Shown here piece by piece: positions 42,973-50,342 of a DNA stretch of 64,000 nucleotides. Numbering within the stretch: position 1 is the stretch's first letter; the number at the start of each line of letters is the position of its first letter. Source of the DNA: Paracoccus thiocyanatus (GTDB taxonomy: Bacteria; Pseudomonadota; Alphaproteobacteria; Rhodobacterales; Rhodobacteraceae); the NCBI RefSeq assembly GCF_900156255.1, contig NZ_FTMK01000016.1:1-64000 (forward strand), given 5' to 3'. A program made the position numbers and the translations under genes. The notes beneath the pieces were generated by a model, which was not told the DNA's origin, searched no databases, and was given only the letters and a program-made list of their open reading frames with translations.

Positions 42973-44250
42973 ATGAACAATCCCGGCTCCAGTTCATCGA
43001 AGCGGGTTCATGACCGCACGGAGCGGCTCAACAAGAGCTGCTTCTGCGTTACACTGGACCTTCCATCGCTGCGCGAAGCGATGGAGCGCGAGGCCGGTGA
43101 TCCGGCGTTCTTCGAGACGTTCATCCGCCCCAAGGCCCATCTGTTCTCGCACGTGCCGGTGTTCCTTTCGGCCACCGCCGTCAATGAGATGCGCGCGATC
43201 GCAGTGGCTGTGGAGACCACCGCCCAACTCGCGGCATACAAGGCCGCAGTCCTCTCTTGGGTGCCGGAAATCGCGCGGGCGGATCATGGCCCGCTCGGGG
43301 CATTGATGGGCTACGACTTCCATCTTGGCGAAGACGGCCCCCGCTTGATCGAAATCAATACCAACGCCGGCGGGGCGTTTCTCAATGCCTTTCTTGCGAG
43401 GGCGCAGCGCGTGTGTTGCACCGAAATGGATATCCCCCCGACGCTGCCATCGTTCGAGGACGCGGCGTTTCGCATGTTCCAGAACGAATGGATTCGGCAG
43501 CGGGGAACGGGCGCGCCACAACGCATCGCCATCGTCGATGACAGTCCGCCGGAACAGTATCTCTACCCCGAGTTCGTGCTCGCGGGGCAAGTTTTCGCGG
43601 CACGAGGGGTAGACGCGATCATCGCCGACGCCAGTCACCTTCGCTACGACGATGGTCGGCTCAGCGCCGATGGAAAGACAATCGACCTCGTTTACAACCG
43701 GGTCACCGATTTCGCCTTCGATCAGCCCGAGCACAAGGCATTGCAGGAAGCCTACCGGGATGGCGCGGTGGTCGTGACGCCGAATCCGCACAATCACGCG
43801 CTCCTTGCAGACAAGCGCAACCTTTCGCTTCTTTCGAATTCCGCGACGCTGGAGGCCTGGGGCGTGGAACCGAGACTTCGCGCCCTGCTTGATGCCGTTC
43901 CACGCACCGTGCTGGTCAGTCCTGACAACGCTGACGCACTTTGGAAATCCCGCAGGGACCTGTTCTTCAAGCCGACCGGCGGACATGGCGGCAAGGCGGT
44001 ATATCGTGGCGACAAGCTGACGAAAGGGGTCTGGGCGGAGATCGCGGAGGGCGGATACGTTGCTCAGACGCTGGTCCGCCCCAGCGAGCGCATGATCAGG
44101 ATCGACGAGATACCCCAGACGCGCAAAATGGACGTGCGTCTGTATACATATGATGGCCAGGTGCTTCTGGTGGCCGCGCGCCTCTATCAAGGTCAGACCA
44201 CGAACTTCAGGACGCCAGGGGGCGGCTTCGCGCCCGTGTTCGTGATCTGA
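42973..44250 (+). CDS. ATP-grasp-like protein of unknown role
   Basis: 425 residues from ATG 42973. ATP-grasp-type features: GPRLIEINTNAGGAFL (about 123-138), DLFFKPTGGHGGKAVYRG (about 330-347, with the ATP-binding Lys) and a C-terminal MDVRLYTYDGQVLLVAARLY then QTTNFRTPGGGFAPV. The E-x-N motif also appearing before the Lys motif is unusual and may mean a permuted or duplicated fold. Related proteins include glutathionylspermidine-synthase-like ligases, but the substrate is unknown. No signal peptide. It ends with an intrinsic terminator at 44360. Confidence 0.7.
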   Translation: MNNPGSSSSKRVHDRTERLNKSCFCVTLDLPSLREAMEREAGDPAFFETFIRPKAHLFSHVPVFLSATAVNEMRAIAVAVETTAQLAAYKAAVLSWVPEIARADHGPLGALMGYDFHLGEDGPRLIEINTNAGGAFLNAFLARAQRVCCTEMDIPPTLPSFEDAAFRMFQNEWIRQRGTGAPQRIAIVDDSPPEQYLYPEFVLAGQVFAARGVDAIIADASHLRYDDGRLSADGKTIDLVYNRVTDFAFDQPEHKALQEAYRDGAVVVTPNPHNHALLADKRNLSLLSNSATLEAWGVEPRLRALLDAVPRTVLVSPDNADALWKSRRDLFFKPTGGHGGKAVYRGDKLTKGVWAEIAEGGYVAQTLVRPSERMIRIDEIPQTRKMDVRLYTYDGQVLLVAARLYQGQTTNFRTPGGGFAPVFVI

Positions 44251-44359
44251 AGCGTGAGCTGGCGGGGTTTGGCTTTAATATATCAATGCATTAATTTGGG
44301 GAGCATTCAACATCAGGCGCATCCCCTCCGGCACTTGCCCTCGCGAAAGCGTTCTCCCG

Positions 44360-44382
44360 ATCCGGTTGCGGCCGGATTTTTT
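44360..44382 (+). terminator. Intrinsic terminator
   Basis: ATCCGG (44360-44365) pairs with CCGGAT (44372-44377), followed by TTTTT. Likely ends the ATP-grasp transcript. Confidence 0.75.
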
Positions 44383-44646
44383 CGTTGTTTTCGAGGGCTA
44401 TTCGGGCGGCTGAACACTGACCCCGCTGCCATGAGGTCCGGAAGCGGTTTCTCCGGACCGATACTCTCCTGACCTGATGACTGTGCCGGTTGGTGAATTT
44501 CTTACAGCAAGCTGAAATTGTGTGCTTTTCGGCTTTTCGGGATCGCCGGCCCGAATACTTCGATGCCGGTGGCGTTCGTGAGGGGGAGAATAAATCGAGC
44601 TATCGCCCTCAGAATAGTTCCGTGCTGCTCTCGTCGCGGATACGGA

Positions 44647-44690
44647 GGGGGTATCTTTCGCCCCTGATGGTGGGCGATTTCGATACCCCC
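44647..44690 (+). promoter_or_regulatory. Two-tier hairpin upstream of the HTH-repA operon
   Basis: Outer arms GGGGGTATC (44647-44655) and GATACCCCC (44682-44690), inner arms TCGCCC (44658-44663) and GGGCGA (44672-44677), loop CTGATGGT. It may be a replication, transfer or attenuation site. Confidence 0.5.
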
Positions 44691-44788
44691 CAACTTCGCC
44701 CTGCACCTCGCCGGTCTTCCTTCGCCACCGTGGTCATTGCCCGCCGCTGATCCGCAGTGGCCGTTTGCAACACCACGGAGGCCCGATC

Positions 44789-45070
44789 ATGCCACATGAA
44801 CCCGTCGTCCTGCCGCCGCGTTTTCTACGGACCAAAGAGGCCGCGACCTTTCTCAGCCTCTCGGCCCGGACGCTCGAAAAACACCGCACCTACGGAACCG
44901 GGCCAGCCTATCGCAAGCTTGGCGGCCGTGTGGTCTATGCCATCGACGATCTTGAGGCCTGGACCGAGCGCGGCGCGGTGACCTCCACCTCCGATCCGCG
45001 CGGCTCCGTGCTGCCCGCCAAGCGTCATGCGTTTCCGTCCGGCCCGCAGGCTGGTCGTTACGCCCGCTGA
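44789..45070 (+). CDS. Helix-turn-helix protein (AlpA/excisionase-like, RDF candidate)
   Basis: 93 residues from ATG 44789 behind ACGGAGG. A winged HTH of the MerR/AlpA-like class: PRFLRTKEAATFLSLSARTL, EKHRTYGTGPAYRKLGGRVV and YAIDDLEAWTERG. Such proteins open the rep/transfer operons of alphaproteobacterial ICEs. RdfS of Mesorhizobium ICEs, an FseA-activated excisionase, is of this type. First gene of the rightward core; repA starts 18 bp after it. Excisionase function is inferred. Confidence 0.78.
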   Translation: MPHEPVVLPPRFLRTKEAATFLSLSARTLEKHRTYGTGPAYRKLGGRVVYAIDDLEAWTERGAVTSTSDPRGSVLPAKRHAFPSGPQAGRYAR

Positions 45071-45088
45071 CCGCTCGCGGTTTTCTTC

Positions 45089-46264
45089 ATGACGGTGCGA
45101 CGTCGATCCCTTTCCGAGCGCGGGCAACTCGACCTGTTCAGGGCGCTCCCCGGCGATTTCGCGCCACGAGACGCGCAGGATCTCATGGCCTATCCCTTCT
45201 TCTCCCTCGCCAAGTCGAAGCGCATCGCGCCCATCGACTTCGCCGCCGGCAATGTCTCCATCCGGGTCGAGGCTGTTCCCGATCACGGCATGGCCACGAT
45301 CTGGGACGCCGATATTCTGATCTGGGCGGCGAGCCAGATCGTCGAAGCCCGCGACAGCGGCCTTCGCACCTCCCGGCTGATGGCCGCCACGCCCTACGAG
45401 ATTCTCACCTATGTCGGGCGCGGCACCGGCTTGCGCGACTATCAGCGCCTGAAGGCGGCGCTCGACCGGCTGCAATCGACCACGATTTCCACCTCGATCC
45501 GCCAGCCGGTCGAAGGGCGCCGGCATCGCTTCTCCTGGATCAACGAATGGCAGGAACGCACCGACCATAGCGGCAGACCCGATGGCATCGAGATGATCGT
45601 GCCGGACTGGTTCTACCAGGCCGTCCTCGACGATGCGCTCGTGCTGACCATCGACCGGACCTATTTCGACCTAACCGGCGGCCTTGACCGCTGGCTCTAT
45701 CGCCTGGTGCGCAAGCACGGCGGCCGCCAGCGCGATGGCTGGCGGTTCGATTTCCGTCACCTTCACCAGAAATCCGGCAGCCTGTCGCCGTTCAAGCGCT
45801 TCGCCTTCGAGCTGCGCGACATCATCCGGCGCCAGCCTCTGCCGGGCTATTCGCTGTTTCTCGAAGCTGAGGTTGGCGGGCGGATGCTGCTGGCCTTCGA
45901 GCCGGTCGCGCCCTGTGGAAAACCTGTGGATGGCCTCGTGCTATCAGGAACCCGGACTATCGTGCTATCGGGAACCGGAGGCTCGTGCTATCAGGAACCG
46001 AAACCGGGCTTAACACCCGGAACCCATTCAGGAAATCGCGCCCTTAACTTAGAGTCTAACAAAGAGTCTAACTTTGAAGAGCGCGCGCGCGATGTGGAAA
46101 ACCTCATCCGCGACACCGCCAGAAACCTCGGTAGAGCCGCGAAGGAGAGGGCCTCATGTGCCCTGACACCGCCTCGACCGGCATCTGATCGAGGCGCAAC
46201 CGAGGCTCCTGAATCTGCCGATACACCCCGCCTGCCTCTCGATCTGCCGGGGGGGTGCGAATGA
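45089..46264 (+). CDS. repA: Replication initiator RepA
   Basis: 391 residues from ATG 45089. RepA-type plasmid initiator: LMAYPFFSLAKSKRIAPIDF, ATIWDADILIWAASQIVEA, TPYEILTYVGRGTGLRDYQR and DLTGGLDRWLYRLVRKHGGR, a winged-helix initiator fold. Residues about 283-304 are encoded by three 17-bp direct repeats (iterons). The C-terminal third is weakly conserved. The stop overlaps the parA start (ATGA). An active RepA suggests the excised circle can replicate, as known for some ICEs. Confidence 0.9.
   Translation: MTVRRRSLSERGQLDLFRALPGDFAPRDAQDLMAYPFFSLAKSKRIAPIDFAAGNVSIRVEAVPDHGMATIWDADILIWAASQIVEARDSGLRTSRLMAATPYEILTYVGRGTGLRDYQRLKAALDRLQSTTISTSIRQPVEGRRHRFSWINEWQERTDHSGRPDGIEMIVPDWFYQAVLDDALVLTIDRTYFDLTGGLDRWLYRLVRKHGGRQRDGWRFDFRHLHQKSGSLSPFKRFAFELRDIIRRQPLPGYSLFLEAEVGGRMLLAFEPVAPCGKPVDGLVLSGTRTIVLSGTGGSCYQEPKPGLTPGTHSGNRALNLESNKESNFEERARDVENLIRDTARNLGRAAKERASCALTPPRPASDRGATEAPESADTPRLPLDLPGGCE
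45936..45999 (+). repeat. Three iteron-like direct repeats inside repA
   Basis: TCGTGCTATCAGGAACC at 45936-45952 and 45983-45999, with one mismatch copy (G for A) at 45960-45976. Spacings are 24 and 23 bp, about two helical turns. Just upstream lie two TGTGGA units (45914, 45925) resembling DnaA-box halves. Candidate origin within the gene. Confidence 0.7.
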
Positions 46265-46914
46265 TCATCGCGCTCCTCAACCAGAAGGGCGGCGTCGGGA
46301 AGACGACGCTGGCGCTGCATCTTGCCGGAGAATTGGCGCAGGGTGGCAAGCGCGTCACCCTGATCGACGCCGATCCGCAAGGTTCCGCCCTCGACTGGTC
46401 GCAACAACGCGCGCGTGAGGGCCTGCCCCGTGCCTTCGGCACACTCGGCCTGGCGCGCGATACGCTGCACCGTGAGGCGCCAGAGCTTGCCCGCGATGTC
46501 GATCATATCGTCATAGACGGGCCGCCGCGCGTCGCCGGCCTCATGCGCTCGGCGCTGCTCGCCGCCGATCTCGTGCTGATCCCGGTGCAGCCATCGCCGT
46601 TCGACGGCTGGGCCTCGGCCGAGATGCTCGCCCTCCTGACGGAAGCGAGCATCTATCGCCCGCAGCTCGTCGCGCGCTTCGTGCTCAACCGCTGCGGCTC
46701 GCGCACCGTCATTGCCCGCGAAACGGCCGAGACGCTGGCGGACCACGACCCCCCGCTACTCGCCAGCGCCATCGGCCAGCGCGTCGTCTTCGCCGACGCC
46801 GCGCAGACCGGGCGGCTCGCCAGTGAGATCGACGCCCGATCACCTGCGGCGCGCGAGATCGCAGCACTGGCTACCGAGGTCGAACGGCTGGGCATCGGGA
46901 GGGCGTCGGCATGA
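46261..46914 (+). CDS. parA: ParA-family partition ATPase
   Basis: 217 residues from ATG 46261. Deviant Walker A LLNQKGGVGKTTLALHLAGE at the very N-terminus, Walker A' LIDADPQGSALDW and Walker B DHIVIDGPPR. No N-terminal HTH, so it is the small type Ib form. Starts at the repA stop and overlaps the methyltransferase start (ATGA). It would position the excised element before division, probably with the RHH protein at 47651. Confidence 0.92.
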   Translation: MIIALLNQKGGVGKTTLALHLAGELAQGGKRVTLIDADPQGSALDWSQQRAREGLPRAFGTLGLARDTLHREAPELARDVDHIVIDGPPRVAGLMRSALLAADLVLIPVQPSPFDGWASAEMLALLTEASIYRPQLVARFVLNRCGSRTVIARETAETLADHDPPLLASAIGQRVVFADAAQTGRLASEIDARSPAAREIAALATEVERLGIGRASA

Positions 46915-47654
46915 CGATTCTCACCGGCGATTGCCGCGAACAGATGCCCTGGCACGCACCCTACGACATGATCCTCGCTGATCCGCCCTATGGCGGCACC
47001 TCGCTCGCCTGGGATCGGCGTGTCGAGGGCTGGGTCGGGCTGGCGCGCGCCGCGCTTACGCCGACCGGCTCGCTCTGGGTCTTCGGTTCGCTGCGCAGCT
47101 TCATGGCGACAGCGGACCGCTTCACTGATGCGGGCCTGCGGATCGCGCAGGAGGTGGTTTGGGAGAAGCAGAACGGCACCGGCTTTCATGCCGACCGCTT
47201 CAAGCGCGTGCATGAACTGGCGGTGCAGTTCTATCCCGCCGAGACGACATGGCGCGACATCTACAACGACGTCCAGACCACGCCCGACGCAACAGCCCGC
47301 ACCGTCCGGCGCAAGCGGCGCCCACCCCATACCGGCAAGATCGACGCCGGCCATTACGTCAGCCATGACGGCGGGCCGCGCCTCATGCGCTCGGTCATCT
47401 ACCTGCGCAACTGTCATGGCCGCGCCATCCATCCGACCGAGAAACCTGCGGCGCTCCTGGAAATTCTGATCCGCACGAGCTGCCCGGAAGGTGGCCTGGT
47501 CGGCGACTGGTTCGCCGGTTCCGGCGCGGCCGGGGAAGCCTGCCGGCTTTCCGGCCGGCGCTATATCGGCTGCGAGATCGACCCCGACATGGCCGAGCGC
47601 GCGCGGGCGCGCATCGCCACCGTGCTGCCGTTTCATGACGGAGGCCCGTCATGA
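46911..47654 (+). CDS. Orphan DNA adenine/N4-cytosine methyltransferase
   Basis: 247 residues. DPPY (24-27) in MILADPPYGGTSLAWD precedes the AdoMet motif DWFAGSGAAGEACRLSGRRY near the C-terminus, the order of class beta amino-methyltransferases. RAIHPTEKPAALLEILIRTS is the conserved helper motif. It is coupled by 4-bp overlaps to parA and the RHH gene, and no restriction gene is near. It may guard the element against host restriction or mark its replication/transfer region. Confidence 0.9.
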   Translation: MTILTGDCREQMPWHAPYDMILADPPYGGTSLAWDRRVEGWVGLARAALTPTGSLWVFGSLRSFMATADRFTDAGLRIAQEVVWEKQNGTGFHADRFKRVHELAVQFYPAETTWRDIYNDVQTTPDATARTVRRKRRPPHTGKIDAGHYVSHDGGPRLMRSVIYLRNCHGRAIHPTEKPAALLEILIRTSCPEGGLVGDWFAGSGAAGEACRLSGRRYIGCEIDPDMAERARARIATVLPFHDGGPS

Positions 47655-47905
47655 CGGCGCGCACCGACAAGCGCGGCTTCGCCGCCCGCCCGGCCGATCC
47701 CGAAGGCTGGATCAGGGCCGGCGATGCGCGACCAGCGCGAGATGGCGCCGTAACCGCCCATTCCGCCCGGCTGACGATTGACATCACGCCCGAGCTTCGC
47801 GGGCGGATCAAGATCGCCGCGATCAGACGCGGCATCACCGTCGCCGACATGCTGCGCGACCTGCTGGCGCGCGAGTTTCCCGACATATCGGGAGACCGCC
47901 CATGA
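47651..47905 (+). CDS. Ribbon-helix-helix protein (ParB-like partner candidate)
   Basis: 84 residues. The C-terminal half is a ribbon-helix-helix fold (SARLTIDITPELRGRIKIAA, RRGITVADMLRDLLAREF); the N-terminal half is basic and unordered. Small RHH proteins serve as centromere-binding partners for type Ib ParA. Overlaps both neighbours by 4 bp. Confidence 0.8.
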   Translation: MTARTDKRGFAARPADPEGWIRAGDARPARDGAVTAHSARLTIDITPELRGRIKIAAIRRGITVADMLRDLLAREFPDISGDRP

Positions 47906-48387
47906 ACGGCATCGACGCCCATGACGACGATCTGACCCGCGTGGAACTGACCTGGGTGGAAGGCAGGACCGAATACTGGATCAGGTTCGGCCATGAGGCG
48001 GGAACGCAGCTCCTCGACCGCAACCGCCGTATCGTCTCTTTCGGTCCTGGCGCGGTGTTCGCGTTCGTCCGCTGGGCGGCGAACGACCACGGCACGATCA
48101 TTTCGCGCCTCGACATCCTGCGCGCGGTTGCGCCGGGCGAGTCCTATCAGACGCTGCCCTTCGCCCGTCCGGGCGGCGAAATCCTGCTGAAGATCGAAGG
48201 CTGGCCGAAGGTCGAGGCCGTCCTCCGCCATGTCGACGGGATCGAGGCCATTGGCGTCGATCCCGCCCAGGTCGATCCCGATCACTGGCGGCACGTTGCC
48301 CATTGGATGAACGCGGGCGAAGCGCCGCGACCCTACACCGCCGAGCGCCATCAGGCATGGCTCCGGCGCCGGGAGATCGCCCCATGA
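47902..48387 (+). CDS. DUF2840 family protein
   Basis: 161 residues. TRVELTWVEGRTEYWIRFGH, RRIVSFGPGAVFAFVRWAAN and GTIISRLDILRAVAPGE are typical of DUF2840, a family always found between parA and traF in this transfer region. Function unknown; cytoplasmic. Overlaps traF by 4 bp. Confidence 0.88.
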   Translation: MNGIDAHDDDLTRVELTWVEGRTEYWIRFGHEAGTQLLDRNRRIVSFGPGAVFAFVRWAANDHGTIISRLDILRAVAPGESYQTLPFARPGGEILLKIEGWPKVEAVLRHVDGIEAIGVDPAQVDPDHWRHVAHWMNAGEAPRPYTAERHQAWLRRREIAP

Positions 48388-48929
48388 CGCGCTTTCGCTA
48401 TGTCATGGCGACAACGGCTGCCACGCTCGGGATCGCCATTACCGGATTCGTTCCGACCGCGCCAAGGCTGGTCTGGAACGCATCGGCCAGCGTGCCCATC
48501 GGCTTCTACACCGTCACGCCCACTCAGCGGATCGAGGTGCCCGATCTGGTCGCCGTCATCCCACCCGAACCCATCGCTTCGTTCATGGTCAAGCGCGGCT
48601 ATGTCGCCCGCGACGTGCCGCTTCTGAAGCATGTCCTCGGCTTGCCCGGACAGCGCGTATGTCGCGCTGGCCGCGCCATCTCCGTCAACGGCGTTCCGCT
48701 CGGCGAGGCGCGCGACCACGACAGCCTCGGCCGAGACCTGCCGGTCTGGCTGGGCTGCCGCGTCATCGCCGAGGGCGAGGTTTTCCTGATGAACCCGGAC
48801 GTCGGCGACAGCCTCGACGGCCGCTATTTCGGCCCGCTCCCCGCCTCCGCGGTGATCGGCCACGCGATCCCGCTTTTCACCGACGAAGACGGCGATGGCC
48901 GCTTTGTCTGGCGCGCGCCGATGCGGTGA
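48384..48929 (+). CDS. traF: TraF-type S26 signal peptidase
   Basis: 181 residues from ATG 48384. N-terminal membrane helix (TAATLGIAITGFV), then the S26 peptidase: catalytic Ser36 in NASASVPIGFY and Lys82 in LLKHVLGLPGQRVC, plus LMNPDVGDSLDGRYFGPLP. In RP4 and Ti systems TraF trims and cyclises the TrbC pilin, which is encoded at 55709. Cytoplasmic membrane, active site outside. Confidence 0.93.
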   Translation: MTRFRYVMATTAATLGIAITGFVPTAPRLVWNASASVPIGFYTVTPTQRIEVPDLVAVIPPEPIASFMVKRGYVARDVPLLKHVLGLPGQRVCRAGRAISVNGVPLGEARDHDSLGRDLPVWLGCRVIAEGEVFLMNPDVGDSLDGRYFGPLPASAVIGHAIPLFTDEDGDGRFVWRAPMR

Positions 48930-48996
48930 CGGCGCGTCCAGTGCGGGGCGTGCGAGCGGCCCGCGTCTTCTCTACCGCATAGGAAAGGAGCCTTCC

Positions 48997-49332
48997 ATGG
49001 CACAGATCGGCCAGTTTACCCGCACCCCGTCCGGCTATTTCGGGCAGCTTCGCACCCTCTCGCTCGACCTTGAGCTGACCTTTGTTCCGATCGATGATGT
49101 CGAGTCAGAGAACGCGCCCGCCTATCGAATTCGGCTTGGGGATGAAGACGGGCCGGAAGTCGGCGCAGGCTGGAAACATTCTGGCGAGCGCGCAGGACCG
49201 TTCGTCTCCGTCCTTCTCGACGATCCCGTCTTTCAGCAGCCGATCCGCGCCCGGCTGTTCCAGTCGGACGAAGATGGCCGCGAGTGGGGTCTGCACTGGA
49301 CCCGTCCGAAGAAGCGCGACGAACAGGGGTGA
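48997..49332 (+). CDS. DUF736 family protein
   Basis: 111 residues from ATG 48997 behind AAAGGAG. IGQFTRTPSGYFGQLRTLSL, ENAPAYRIRLGDEDGPEVGA and VSVLLDDPVFQQPIRARLF are the DUF736 signature, a beta-rich family on alphaproteobacterial mobile elements. Function unknown. Confidence 0.92.
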   Translation: MAQIGQFTRTPSGYFGQLRTLSLDLELTFVPIDDVESENAPAYRIRLGDEDGPEVGAGWKHSGERAGPFVSVLLDDPVFQQPIRARLFQSDEDGREWGLHWTRPKKRDEQG

Positions 49333-49334
49333 TC

Positions 49335-50099
49335 ATGGTCACGTCCTGCACTCGTCCCGCTTCGGGGAGATGCGGTGTCCGCCGCCGCATCATCCTCCTT
49401 CTTTTTTCCGGCCTGTTCGTCTCCACCATCGCCCCGCTGTCCGGTCTGGCGCAAACCACCGTGCCGGATCGCACGGTCGCTGCGCATCCGCACGGCGCGC
49501 ATATCGAGGAGGCTTCGCAGCGTTTCGGCATCCCGCCGTCATGGATCATCGCCGTGATGCAGGTCGAAAGCGCGGGCGATATGCGCGCCATATCCACCGC
49601 CGGGGCGATGGGGCTGATGCAGGTCATGCCCTCGACTTGGGCGGAGCTGCGCATCCGCCATGCTCTCGGCCGCGACCCCTTCGAGCCGCGCGACAACATC
49701 CTCGCGGGCACCGCCTACCTACGCGAGATGTGGGATCGCTACGGCAATGTCGCCGCGATGCTCGCGGCCTACAATGCCGGTCCCGGTCGCTACGATGAAT
49801 ACCGCGCGACGGCTCGTCCGCTGCCTGCCGAGACGCGCGCCTATGTCGCTGCTTTGACGCCGATCCTGCTCGGCGAGCGGCCTTCCGGCAGCGGCTCGAC
49901 GGTCGCTCCGCCGCCCGACTGGCGCGAGGCGGCGCTCTTCGTCGCGCGTGAAATAGGCGCTTCCGCTGCCGATCCCGCGTCCCCCGACCGCACGCCGGAC
50001 GATGCCCCTTCGCTCGTCCCGGCGGCACCGGACGCACTCACCGCCTTGCAGTCGGAGGGGCTGTTCGTCGCCCGCGATGCCGGTGGGGACCGGCCATGA
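49335..50099 (+). CDS. Lytic transglycosylase of the transfer system
   Basis: 254 residues from ATG 49335. Signal segment (RIILLLFSGLFVSTIAPLSG), then a soluble lytic transglycosylase domain: IAVMQVESAGDMRAISTAGA (catalytic Glu78), MGLMQVMPSTWAELR, and NVAAMLAAYNAGPGRYDEY. The C-terminal 80 residues are Pro/Ala-rich. It would open peptidoglycan for the Trb channel, like VirB1 or TrbN. Confidence 0.9.
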   Translation: MVTSCTRPASGRCGVRRRIILLLFSGLFVSTIAPLSGLAQTTVPDRTVAAHPHGAHIEEASQRFGIPPSWIIAVMQVESAGDMRAISTAGAMGLMQVMPSTWAELRIRHALGRDPFEPRDNILAGTAYLREMWDRYGNVAAMLAAYNAGPGRYDEYRATARPLPAETRAYVAALTPILLGERPSGSGSTVAPPPDWREAALFVAREIGASAADPASPDRTPDDAPSLVPAAPDALTALQSEGLFVARDAGGDRP

Positions 50100-50200
50100 G
50101 CAGCGGCACCGCAATTCGCATCCCATCGGGCGCTGGCGTGTCATGGAGGGCGCAGAGGGTGGCGGCAGGCACCACGACCGAAAGATGGCGAGATAAAAAG

Positions 50201-50334
50201 GCGCACGGTGCGCTTCAGTTGGGCGGTTGTTTTTGCAGGGTTTTCCGGCGCGTTCCGCACCGTGCGGCGCTGGCGCGCACCGTGCGCTGCGCACCTATCT
50301 TCCTGATATTCCATATCCTTTTGCACCGTGCGAG
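50201..50334 (+). promoter_or_regulatory. Cluster of four CACCGTGC-type palindromes (operator/oriT candidate)
   Basis: Palindromes GCGCACGGTGCGC (50201-50213), CCGCACCGTGCGG (50255-50267) and GCGCACCGTGCGC (50275-50287), plus a near copy TGCACCGTGCGA (50322-50333) ending 9 bp before the relaxase start. The 240-bp gap before the relaxase is the natural place for oriT and relaxase autoregulation. Confidence 0.6.
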
Positions 50335-50342
50335 GCTGCGCC

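Larger units (their letters stand above)
44251..44788. other. 538-bp region between cargo and replication/transfer core
   Basis: Contains an A+T-rich stretch (44275-44295), a terminator (44360-44382), a two-tier hairpin (44647-44690) and the RBS of the HTH gene. No gene supported; the small frames lack known domains. Confidence 0.55.

Noticed and set aside
45936..45999. Short CRISPR-like array
   Set aside because: Only three units, 6-7 bp between them, no cas genes; iterons explain them better. No CRISPR array was seen anywhere.
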